64,000 nucleotides of DNA, taken from positions 18,975,923 to 19,039,922 of the forward strand of contig CM056380.1 of NCBI GenBank assembly GCA_029718625.1, given 5' to 3'. This DNA comes from Synaphobranchus kaupii. Taxonomy: Eukaryota; Chordata; Actinopteri; Anguilliformes; Synaphobranchidae. Below the pieces are notes generated by a model, which was not told the origin of the DNA, made no database searches, and worked only from the letters and a program-made list of their open reading frames with translations. Below, piece by piece: positions 56,667-64,000 of the stretch. Position numbers and translations under genes: made by a program. Positions within the stretch are counted from its first letter, which is position 1; every line of letters starts with the position of its first letter.

Positions 56667-56884
56667 TACTTTCTTTATATCTAAATATTAGATATCCTAC
56701 AGTAACAAGATAAACTCTTCAGGGTTAATCAGAAAACAGCTGTAGCTGAATATACTGGTAAGTACTTGGTTTCCTAAACATGTTTATTTATACGAGATTT
56801 TGGAGAAAAGAAATAGGTGTCTTCTAAACCGAAAGTGCATCAGGTACTGTAGCCTATATAGTACAGTAAGCAAGGGAAAATGCT

Positions 56885-57965
56885 TTAACCCCTTGGCGCA
56901 CATGGCAAATTTCACCTATTTAGGGGGTGCTCTGTTTAAGGCTTTATAACTCCAGGTGTAAGTAAATTAAACAAGACAGGTGTACCATTTACAATAAAAA
57001 CTTAGATTTGTTTATTTTCATAATTTAAGTCACAATAAAGTGCCACAAATGCAAAGAAACTTTTGTTTAAAAAAAAATAGTTTTTCTTTAGTTTGCTGAG
57101 AGCTACATAAGTGAAATCGGTAATATATATACATTTCCTGGATCATAAACTCCATGTCCACAAGTTTTGCTAAATCTGAGGATGAAATTCAGAACTACTA
57201 AAGGTCTAGGATGCAAAATATAGCAGTGTACCCTGTTGTCCATTAGTGTCTCCGAATCTATCCAAATGGCTAAATTGTGCACTGCTCTAAATAAAACAAA
57301 TTATGATATATTTAACTACAAATCAACAGTTTTGGCTCATAAAACTCACTTTTGCATAATTCCCAAATGGGAATTACTATATTTTCATCAGTATATTGGG
57401 GTAGATATCTATGGGTCCAAAACCCCTATGCAAAACATGTCATAAAATGAATAAAATTAGTTTTGTCCATTATAAAGCATATACATTTGCTCCTTCTGAT
57501 GGCTTAAGACAAAAAACATTGATATCACAGTGTTACATACACCTAAATATGTTGCCTAATCATTCACTTGTACCTCAATAAAACATCACTTTTCCCTGTA
57601 CTCTACAGTATGTATACATTTGTCCTGGGATTGCATTTTCCTGTAGTTTTTAAAACATTTTTAATGTTCCTATTCATAATGACTCCAAGGACATTTTTAC
57701 CTTAATCTACCACATATCAGCGCACAGTAAATTGGAATGAGCATTTGTCATGCCCTAAGAGACAAGTATATACGCCATAGCTATATTATGTACGATAACA
57801 TAAACATAAAATAGTATTCCACCATCTGCAAAATGCTGCCAAATAAACATCTTCAATGAACATCAGTAGCCTACATCAAAGATTTAACGATTGCACTACA
57901 GTATGTGAAATGCACTCAAAATGCGAAAATAATAGGGCTATCAAACATATTGGAAAGACAGTGCT
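56885..57965. repeat. Dispersed repeat, copy 2
   Basis: Diverged counterpart of 49,852-51,289 without the LTR-like insertion. Starts ttaaccccttggcgcacatg. It includes an extra segment at about 57,180-57,560 that the other copy lacks. No coding capacity recognised (the 69-codon frame at 57,236 has no domain). Confidence 0.7.
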
Positions 57966-58734
57966 CGAGTGGAAACACGAATGTACATAATTATGTAGCC
58001 AGCGAGACCAACGGCATTTTAGACGCAAAAATACTTATATCGGAAAAAGGAAACTCCCCTCCCTAATGCGTTTTCTATAGAACTTGCGTAGCTAATACTA
58101 GACCGATAAAACGAAAACTGCCGTTACGCTGGGCTGTAGTAAACTGTTCAAAACACCCAAAAAGACATGGCATATACCGTCGCTAAGGTTATAATGTACT
58201 CTACTGGATAAAAAAGCCGACAATTAAACCAGAATGAACTGTAATGAATGAGACAGGCTTACAGGGCATGGGGGTATTACGCGTCTATGTTTCAGATAGT
58301 GTAATAGTGGTATAAAGTGTTATATTTCTCAAATCGATTGTACCAGACAATAAATGACCACTGAATTTTGAAAGGAACATCTCGATGTGTAAAATCAATA
58401 GTAGGATTAGCATATTCATTAAAAAAGTAGCATATTTATTTCATATTTAGTAGCATATATTGCTTGTAGAATACATGGTAGAATGAGACAGTACTTTCAC
58501 AGTTTATTTTGCATTTGAGTGAGCAGGGCTTTTCACTGCTTTTCTGGCATACGATCAGGCTATCGTTGGGTTTATCTTGTTCCTATGACGTTATTCTAAT
58601 TTTATATGATGAATAAATATATTTATGAACTCAAACATAGACGCTATTGTCCAATACGTCACGCATGGGTAGGTATAGACTAGGTGGGGGTTGCTTGTTA
58701 AAGGTATACCATGTAGTTTCATTGTAAAGAACTC
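57966..58734. other. Unassigned AT-rich DNA
   Basis: No exon, RNA gene or terminal repeat recognised. Confidence 0.6.
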
Positions 58735-58810
58735 ATTCTCCCCAAAAAAAACGAAAATGAAAACATTCTCCCCCAAAAAAACGAAAATGAAAATATTCTC
58801 CCCAAAAAAC
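58735..58810. repeat. ~31-bp tandem repeat, about 2.5 copies
   Basis: Unit attctcccccaaaaaaacga followed by aaatgaaaa; three near copies. Its minus-strand translation gives a repetitive GENVFIFVF peptide that is not a real protein. Confidence 0.9.
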
Positions 58811-59058
58811 ATTGTCTGTGTCCTAGTGGTCTAATAAACATGTTGAATGTATTTCCTACCATTCAGTCATTCGCAAAGTGTTTTTTAGTTAATGTTTAGA
58901 ATGGTACACTGTTGACATCCCGCCGCCATTTTTAAAGCCAGAAACAGCTAAAATGGTGTAAACATCATGAATGGGCGGTTCCTGCTCATTTGATTGACAT
59001 GGCCAGGCCATGTGGGCAGGCTTCCAGGTAAACTCTTATTTTAGCTTAGGACCGAAAC

Positions 59059-59305
59059 ATGCCTCAGGCAAATACGCGAACGTGGACGCTTCGAACTACG
59101 CGAACAGTTTTTTTTTGCCATGAAATTTGTGAAAGACAAGCCAGAGCGTTGCAGCAAGGGACGCTATAGCAGCAACAACAGTAAACAACTTTCTTGTTCG
59201 ATCTGTGCTTTCCTCTGGTTTGTCTTTCACAAATGTCATGGCAAAAGAAAAAAGGTTTGCGTAGCTCGAAGCATCCACGTTCGCGTAGCTATTTGCGTGA
59301 GGTAT
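59059..59305. mobile_element. Fold-back element with ~88-bp arms
   Basis: Arms 59,059-59,146 and 59,213-59,305 pair imperfectly (left arm starts atgcctcaggcaaatacgcg; right arm mirrors it with a few indels) around a ~66-bp loop. Too short for a transposase; a non-autonomous inverted-repeat element. The frames on both strands here are mirror images of the arms. Confidence 0.8.
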
Positions 59306-59387
59306 ATTTTCTGCCCTTACTCATTAGCAAGATGTTTTCAGCCGAGGAGGTAACAATACCATTATAAAAATAGCGCCCATTACATAA

Positions 59388-59441
59388 CATTATAGTCATT
59401 TAGCAGATGCTTTTATCCAAAGCGACATACAGTAAGTGCAT
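59388..59441 (-). mobile_element. SINE 3' tail fragment
   Basis: catttagcagatgcttttat then ccaaagcgac is the reverse complement of a tail found at the 3' end of many teleost SINEs. Head not present. Confidence 0.65.
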
Positions 59442-59786
59442 ACAGAAACGTCATCGAAGTAACTACAGAACAGATAAGACAAAGAACATCCTTCCCATAA
59501 CGTAGCATCAATCAATAGTTAAGGCTATCTATTGTCGTTATGATTGTTTATTGTTGACAATAGTCTATTTATCATGTTTGACCAAACCTTGATCATGTAA
59601 ATGGAGACTACGTTACATGCTCAAAGCATATAAGTTAGTAATCTTAGCTATTGCTCTGTAAATTTGACCACTGTTCATTTTCATAAAATAATTCAAAATC
59701 ATAATTTTGTAATTCTGCTCGGTTCATTCTGTAGCCATCAACATCCAGTGGTCGCGGCCCCAGAGTAAGGGTGAGGGGCAGTCATT

Positions 59787-59836
59787 ACATAAACATTACA
59801 TTACAGTCATTTAGCAGACGCTTTTATCCAAAGCGA
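59787..59836 (-). mobile_element. SINE 3' tail fragment
   Basis: Second copy (catttagcagacgcttttat, ccaaagcgac), directly abutting the LINE fragment that follows. Confidence 0.65.
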
Positions 59837-59841
59837 CAATT

Positions 59842-60156
59842 GTGTTCGTGGTGGGCGAGGCAGGGCCAGGGGAAGAGGACAGCTTGATCAAAGTGACCGT
59901 GATAGTCAACAGACTCCGGGAGGAGAAACATTGCCCTCTCAACGAAGTTGACACGGAGCGGCACTTTATCATAAAATGCGAAAAATACAATCAAATCATA
60001 AATAAATATTTTCCCAAAATAAATAAGAGATACCCTCAATTAAAAAATTTAACAGACATCCAAAAACTCCCCATCCTCTTAGGAGAGGAGAGGACGTGCT
60101 GTGACCTGGCAGCACAATATATAGCTGCCTCCCATCGTCTTAGGGACAGTGAGTGA
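59842..60156 (+). pseudogene. LINE reverse transcriptase C-terminal fragment
   Basis: An open frame of 104 codons whose part from about residue 25 (REEKHCPLNEVDTERHFIIK then CEKYN, and later LPILLGE, LAAQYIA) resembles the C-terminal zinc-knuckle region of teleost non-LTR retrotransposon polymerases. The expected second cysteine of the CPLC pair is absent, while H-x4-C is kept. No start or upstream RT domain exists; the first ~20 codons are probably unrelated. A dead 5'-truncated copy. Confidence 0.65.
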
Positions 60157-60485
60157 CAGAGATCATTATAAACCCATTTTAATTTTTTATATTTATTATA
60201 TTCACTTATAAGATCATATGTGTCGTTCTCATCATCATTATTGTCATTTCTATTGATAATTATTATTTTTAATTGTACTTTATTATTTTACATTATTGTT
60301 ATTTCTAAATCCATAATCAAAGAAAAGTTCTTGTTTTCATGTATGGTTCCTGTTCATTCGTTTCTAGTCTTTGCTGTTTTGTATTGTTCAGAGTTAGATG
60401 TATGTCTTCGACTGTTTTAATGCAGTATGCTTTGACAATACAGTTTCAATGTCTTGTCATGCCAATAAAGCGAATTTAATTGAGT
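60157..60485 (+). mobile_element. LINE 3' UTR remnant
   Basis: T-rich sequence ending tcttgtcatgccaataaagc gaatttaatt, with AATAAA at about 60,463, as in the 3' ends of fish LINEs of this type. Continues the coding fragment above. Confidence 0.6.
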
Positions 60486-60639
60486 CCACGGTCAGAGAAA
60501 AATATGTGTGAAACGTCACCACAATGCTCGTGCGTCGTCGTGCGCGTCTGAGAAGAACACATGATAAGCAATTTTCGGGGAGCCCTTTTCTCCTACGTGT
60601 TCAACATCGCCATCTAGTGTTCTGAAACTACATAGTATA

Positions 60640-61380
60640 CAGTACCAGTCAAACGTTTCTGCTGCTGCTGCTGTTCCTGCCAAACTAACTGCTGTGTGTG
60701 CAAGCAGCCGGAGCTCCAGCTCTACTATCCGGCGGCGGTGCCCGCTTCCTGCTTGTGCTGCTGCTGCTGCCATCCTGCTGCTGTGTACACATCCAGCCGG
60801 AACCCCGCTCAGCTATCCTGCAATTGTTCCTGCCACTCCGCTCTGCCCTGCTCCCCGCTCCTCCTCTGCTCAGCTTGCCCGGATTCCTGTCACCACCACC
60901 AGCCCCTGGCCTCTCCCGCTCCCGCTGTTCCCCTGCTGTACCCACCATCCGGACTGTTTGTCGCTATATGTTCTCCCTATGCTTCAGGAGGGATTCTGGT
61001 CGAAGCAATAATCTATTGGAGCCTATCGCTCCCTGTATTGTGTGTCGTGCATTGAGTCCAGTTCCTACTAGGAACCGTAACTGACTATTCTTGTTCTCCC
61101 TATGCTTCAGGAGGAATTCTGGTCGAAGCAATAAAATATTGGAGTATTGGAATTTCCTGTGTTTGAGTCGTGCATTTGAGTCCAGTTCATACTCAGGATC
61201 GTAACAGGGTGGCTACTTTGAAGAATCTAAAATATAAGACTTTTTTTTATTTGTTTAACCCTTTTTTGGTTTTTGCATAATTTAATTTGTGTTATCTCAT
61301 AGTTTTGATGTCTTTACTATTCCAAAATGTGGAAAAAAACCTTCTATGAGTAGGTGTGTCCAAACTTTTGACTGGTACTG
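60640..61380 (+). mobile_element. Tc1-like element split by an insertion
   Basis: Left terminus cagtaccagtcaaacgttt and right terminus caaacttttgactggtactg are inverted and flanked by TA. The right 174 bp (61,207-61,380) is the normal interior of a short non-autonomous copy (ggtggctactttgaagaatc). The left side is interrupted after 20 bases by a GC-rich LTR-like segment. Confidence 0.75.
60660..61206 (+). mobile_element. LTR-like insertion with duplicated 3' part
   Basis: Starts TGCTGCTGCTG and ends GGATCGTAACA, the TG..CA borders of an LTR, with AATAAA at 61,129. A ~123-bp 3' portion occurs twice: from tgttctccctatgcttcagg at 60,969 and again at 61,092, each ending in a g(g)a(a/t)ccgtaac-like motif (61,081 and 61,206). 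The long overlapping frames in the GC-rich half have no domain and are chance. Confidence 0.55.
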
Positions 61381-61382
61381 TA

Positions 61383-61784
61383 CCTTTAAATGGACTTGCT
61401 ACGGGAAAAGAGTGACACTTAGAAACTCTGTATTCGGCAGAAATCGTCACAAACCGTCTACCAATAAAGTTAAAACACAGAGTTTGTGATTTCCACTAAT
61501 AGTTTGGCTGCAGTAGCAAATAATGTCTCAGTTGAGCAAAAAGGTCCCGCCAGCGTCACCTGCTACGTAAAGGAGTTAACTACAACGTTTTTTTAAAATA
61601 TTATTGTTTCTATACGTGAACATGATTTTCTTACCCTGTATAAACAGTGCATTTTATGCATTTTACAGTCTGTGGCTGTGGCGACAGGATCGGTCGTAAG
61701 TCAAAATTTACGGGGTTTTCTTAAAGCTGTATTTCATCATTTTAGACTAACTTGAATACTGTAATTGAGACGGATACTAACAAA
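61383..61784. other. Unassigned DNA
   Basis: No exon or terminal repeat recognised. Confidence 0.6.
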
Positions 61785-61876
61785 CTAACAATATTGCCTA
61801 CCGTAGCTCACACTAATTAAACTAGCTCTATTCCAAAGCAATGCTATCCAAACTTTCCTAAATTATTTAATGCAAA
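61785..61876 (+). repeat. Third partial copy of the inverted-repeat arm
   Basis: Matches 52,735-52,826 in the same orientation (ccaaagcaatgctatccaaa is shared exactly). The surrounding arm sequence is absent. Confidence 0.85.
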
Positions 61877-62140
61877 AGTTATTTATTGTTTTTATATTGC
61901 ATTAGAATAATCTTTAATATTTATTAAATATTTATTTAATAAATTTACACTGAACGGATCTGTGTTATTCTCTTTTACTAATATTTGTGCAATTTCATTT
62001 TCTAAAAAAATGTATTGTACATAGTTATTTATTGTTTTCATATTGTGTTTTATTTGTTAATTAAAAGCTTTATTGATAATAAAGTATGCCTACCAGTCAT
62101 TCATTTTTATTCAGGGATATTAAAATGACAGTGGTTTGGG
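61877..62140. other. AT-rich interior of the hAT-like element
   Basis: Low-complexity AT-rich sequence leading to the GGGGGGGCCCC subterminal stretch; no coding frame. Confidence 0.6.
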
Positions 62141-62210
62141 TTTGGGGGGGGCCCCACTGTAAGATGTCGCTTAGGGCCCCAAAATGTTCAGAAACGGCCC
62201 TGACCTGACA

Positions 62211-62414
62211 TTACAGTTTGCATGCAGAAACCAGACTTTCTGCACTGCACGGGGCCTGTGGAGAAACATATTAACATTAATTATGTAACCATTAATACGT
62301 AATTAACATTAGATTAAAACACAAAGATCAGTTTCTGGGGCACGGAGGAAAGGAGGTGGCAGTGGAGGAAAGGAGGGTGCATTTTTAGAGTATTGGGACA
62401 TACCCAGGGTTAGC
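62211..62414 (-). mobile_element. Right half of the middle inverted-repeat element
   Basis: Partner of 52,089-52,234. Ends in tattgggacatacccagg, which mirrors the left cagggggtgcatcccaata with several changes. Confidence 0.6.
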
Positions 62415-62739
62415 ACAGCCTCGTCAGTATGGTGAACTGGTACAAGGAAACACGGAGTGGAGTGAAAACCCAGCTCCCCATGGCATTTAAGCTGCGTCCA
62501 CTAATTCAGACCGGGCAAAACGCCACAGCTTTTATGAAAGAAAGATTTGTGCCTTCCTTTGTTCAGGAAATTATGGCCTATTAGCCACTGTTTACAAGTT
62601 TATAACATCATAATAAATGCAAAAGCAATTTTATGTTTTGCAATTCTTTTTTTACCCTGTACCGAAAACATCCCAGACCGTGACTTCAAAACCGAGGTAC
62701 ATACCGAACCGTGACTTTTGTGTACCGTTACACCCCTAG
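62415..62739 (-). mobile_element. Right part of the outer hAT-like element
   Basis: gaggtacataccgaaccgtg then tgtaccgttacacccctag is the inverted GGGGTGTAACGGTACA-type terminus. It pairs in type with 51,408. Lies 77 bp from SSUH2-like exon B. Confidence 0.55.
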
Positions 62740-62744
62740 TGTAC

Positions 62745-62793
62745 GACACGTGTGTGTGTCTGTGCGTGTGTGCGTGTTTGTGTGTGTGCGTGC
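62745..62793. repeat. (GT)n-rich microsatellite
   Basis: Imperfect GT/GC-GT repeat just downstream of the exon B donor site. Its translation produces spurious VCVC frames. Confidence 0.9.
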
Positions 62794-62815
62794 AAGAGAA
62801 GCGTCTGTCACTCAC

Positions 62816-62878
62816 CTTTCCTTTGCCGTGGCAGTTACGGCATCTCACCTTGCCTTTGCCATCACACTGGTGACACTC
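62816..62878 (-). CDS. ssuh2: SSUH2-like protein, first zinc-finger exon (exon B)
   Basis: A 63-bp exon of exactly 21 codons, phase 0 at both ends, with acceptor ctgtaacag and donor GTGAGT. Translation ECHQCDGKGKVRCRNCHGKG then K carries the first two CxxCxGxG motifs. It follows VPHSSFVK of exon A, the same order as in SSUH2. With exons E and D it gives six CxxCxG-type motifs in total. Its acceptor sequence is also the unit of the adjacent minisatellite. Confidence 0.9.
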
Positions 62879-63352
62879 CTGTTACAGAACAAGCAGTTAC
62901 GGATCACTCGTGTTACAGAACACTCCTGATACAGAACACTCCTGATACAGAACACTCCTGATACAGAACACTGCTGTTACAGAACAAGCAGTTACGGATC
63001 ACTCCTGTTACAGAACACTCCTGATACAGAACACTCCTGATACAGAACACTGCTGTTACAGAACACTGCTGTTACAGATCACTCCTGTTACAGAACACTC
63101 CTGATACAGAACACTCCTGATACAGAACACTCCTGATACAGAACACTCCTGATACAGAACACTCCTGTTACAGAACACTGCTGTTACAGAACACTCCTGT
63201 TACAGAACACTGCTGTTAAAGAACACTCCTGTTACAGAACACTGCTGTTACAGAAGACTCCTGTTACAGATCAAGCTGTTAAAGAACACTCTTGTTGCAG
63301 AACAAGCTGTGAGAACACTCCTGCGACAGAACAAGCAGTTACAGAACAAGCC
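62872..63352. repeat. 16-bp minisatellite derived from a 3' splice site
   Basis: About 30 imperfect copies of cactcctgttacagaa or cactcctgatacagaa. On the minus strand the unit reads ttctgtaacaggagtg, identical to the exon B acceptor with the first bases of the exon (ctgtaacag then gagtg). It fills most of the 573-bp intron between exons A and B. Confidence 0.95.
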
Positions 63353-63451
63353 TTTTGTGCACATTTAAAATGCATTTAATTGCTATTGGTTTTCACTATG
63401 GTTCATTTGCTAAGTGGTTCAGTTATGGCCTGAAACGGTTTGTCTTCTCAC

Positions 63452-63576
63452 CTTGACAAAAGAAGAGTGTGGCACCCGCACCTTCAGGGAGACATCTGTG
63501 TACATGGGGGGGACCTCCACCGGGACATCCCAGGGAGGGGGGCTCATGCCGTAATGCGGCCCGTCCACAAACTGGT
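63452..63576 (-). CDS. ssuh2: SSUH2-like protein, exon before the zinc-finger core (exon A)
   Basis: A 125-bp exon with acceptor tcgtcccag and donor GTGAGA. It begins with the last two bases of a split codon, followed by 41 open codons ending in phase 0: QFVDGPHYGMSPPPWDVPVE, then VPPMYTDVSLK, then VRVPHSSFVK. The VDGP, PPM and VPHSS-VK stretches match my recollection of SSUH2 just before its cysteine-rich core. 5' exons must lie beyond the right edge. Base composition is distinctly more GC-rich than the surrounding introns. Fish can carry several SSUH2 paralogues, so which one this is cannot be told here. Confidence 0.88.
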
Positions 63577-63585
63577 CTGGGACGA

Positions 63586-63794
63586 CATTTACATCACATT
63601 ACAATTTATAGGCATTTAGCAGAGTGACTTATACAACTTACCTTTTACATGTGATCCATTTATACAGTAGGATATTTGCTGAAGCAGTTTAGCTTAAGTA
63701 TGTGGCTGAAGGGTACAATGCCAGTGCACCAGCTGGAAATTTAACCCAAAATCTCTAAGTTAGAAGCCCTATGCCCTGAGCATTTACCCATACA
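63586..63794 (-). mobile_element. tRNA-derived SINE, inverted, near full length
   Basis: Read on the minus strand: a head with tctaacttagagattttggg, then gcactggcattgtacccttc, cttcagcaaatatcc and a tail gtcactctgctaaatgccta ending in a TAATGTGATGT repeat. Same family as 48,121-48,240. Intronic, next to the exon A acceptor. Confidence 0.7.
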
Positions 63795-63905
63795 GATGGA
63801 TATTTACTGAATAAATAAAGCCCCTTACTCAAGTGTACAAATAGAGTGGCCCACCCAGGAATCGAGTCTACAATCCCTGAGTTACAAGCCAAGCCATCCC
63901 CAGGA
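63795..63905 (-). mobile_element. Second inverted SINE head
   Basis: Minus strand: ggcttgtaactcagggattg, tagactcgattcctgggtgg, ttgtacacttgagtaagggg, then ttactgaataaat-type continuation in reverse. B-box-like gactcgattcc is well kept. Lies head-to-tail with the SINE at 63,586. Confidence 0.7.
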
Positions 63906-63914
63906 ACAAGGAAC

Positions 63915-63917
<3 letters not shown>

Positions 63918-63976
<59 letters not shown>
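63918..63976. repeat. (ATT)n microsatellite
   Basis: About 19 uninterrupted ATT repeats; the poly-isoleucine frame across it is not a gene. Confidence 0.97.
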
Positions 63977-64000
63977 CATATGTACCAACAACATATAAAA

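Larger units (their letters stand above)
52235..62202. mobile_element. ~10 kb hAT-like insertion with composite interior
   Basis: The left end is cagggccgtttttgcc and the right end, inverted, is cagggccgtttctgaaca; both are followed by a GGGGCCC-containing subterminal stretch and an aagcgac motif. Flanks are accggaca (52,227-52,234) and acctgaca (62,203-62,210), an 8-bp duplication with one mismatch, as expected of hAT. No intact transposase is visible; the interior holds further insertions, palindromes and unassigned DNA. Two unrelated half elements joined by rearrangement is a possible alternative, but the matching flanks argue against it. Confidence 0.65.
49726..62815 (-). other. ~13 kb intron between SSUH2-like exons B and E
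   Basis: Runs on the minus strand from donor GTGAGT after exon B to acceptor ttttcag before exon E. The joined frame is phase 0 to phase 0. Almost all recognisable content is transposon-derived and is itemised separately. Confidence 0.75.

Noticed and set aside
59096..59353. Two opposing 60-77 codon frames with similar peptides
   Set aside because: They are mirror translations of the two arms of the fold-back element.
60694..61084. Overlapping 105-128 codon frames in three phases
   Set aside because: GC-rich CTG/CCN sequence of the LTR-like insertion has few stops in any frame; no conserved domain or splice context.
62600..62961. Frames in both strands around 62.6-62.96 kb
   Set aside because: They read through the GT microsatellite, exon B splice sites and the minisatellite. 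Only the 63-bp exon B inside them is supported.
63755..63994. Poly-isoleucine frame
   Set aside because: Translation of the (ATT)n microsatellite and SINE.

Overview
The window reads as nuclear DNA of a ray-finned fish, most likely a teleost. The evidence is eukaryotic tRNA genes, introns with GT-AG borders, teleost-type tRNA-derived SINEs, hAT and Tc1-like transposon termini, and microsatellites. There is no prokaryotic gene organisation, CRISPR array or rRNA.

Region 1 (1-47,570) is one giant tandem array. A ~540-610 bp unit carries a 73-nt tRNA-Arg gene with anticodon TCG, always on the + strand. I count 81 full-length copies plus one truncated copy, and the array runs off the left edge. 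49 copies match the consensus body exactly; by my reading 30 have A and 51 have G at position 73. Each unit contains, in order, a (TATC)n microsatellite, a short leader, the tRNA with internal A and B boxes, a T5-T6 Pol III terminator about 48 nt downstream, and a decayed fragment resembling a tRNA-derived SINE head. Two unit subtypes alternate and are nested in higher-order blocks with periods such as 1,120, 1.74k, 2.3k, 3.1k and 5.7 kb. Copies decay toward the right edge: one has anticodon TCA (UGA-reading), two have damaged stems, one is cut in half. The array then folds back on itself (47,404-47,575) and is followed by a diverged tRNA-Arg relative with anticodon TTG (47,772).

Region 2 (48,291-63,576, minus strand) contains five phase-compatible exons of one protein-coding gene. 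It encodes the CxxCxGxG zinc-finger core of an SSUH2-like protein. Both ends of the gene are missing. The 5' exons lie beyond 64,000. No 3' exon is visible between 48,290 and the array, so the tRNA array either sits inside an intron of this gene or has cut the gene off.

The ~13 kb intron between exons at 62,816 and 49,725 is packed with nested mobile elements. A hAT-like pair of ends at 52,235 and 62,202 has an 8-bp target duplication with one mismatch. It lies inside a second terminal-repeat element (about 52,089-62,414), apparently inside a third (about 51,408-62,739). Within are a Tc1-like element split by an LTR-like insertion, a LINE 3' fragment, fold-back elements and large palindromes. 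The intron at 62,879-63,451 is a 16-bp minisatellite whose unit copies the 3' splice site of the next exon.

I judged the remaining open reading frames to be shadows of tRNA genes, transposons or simple sequence.
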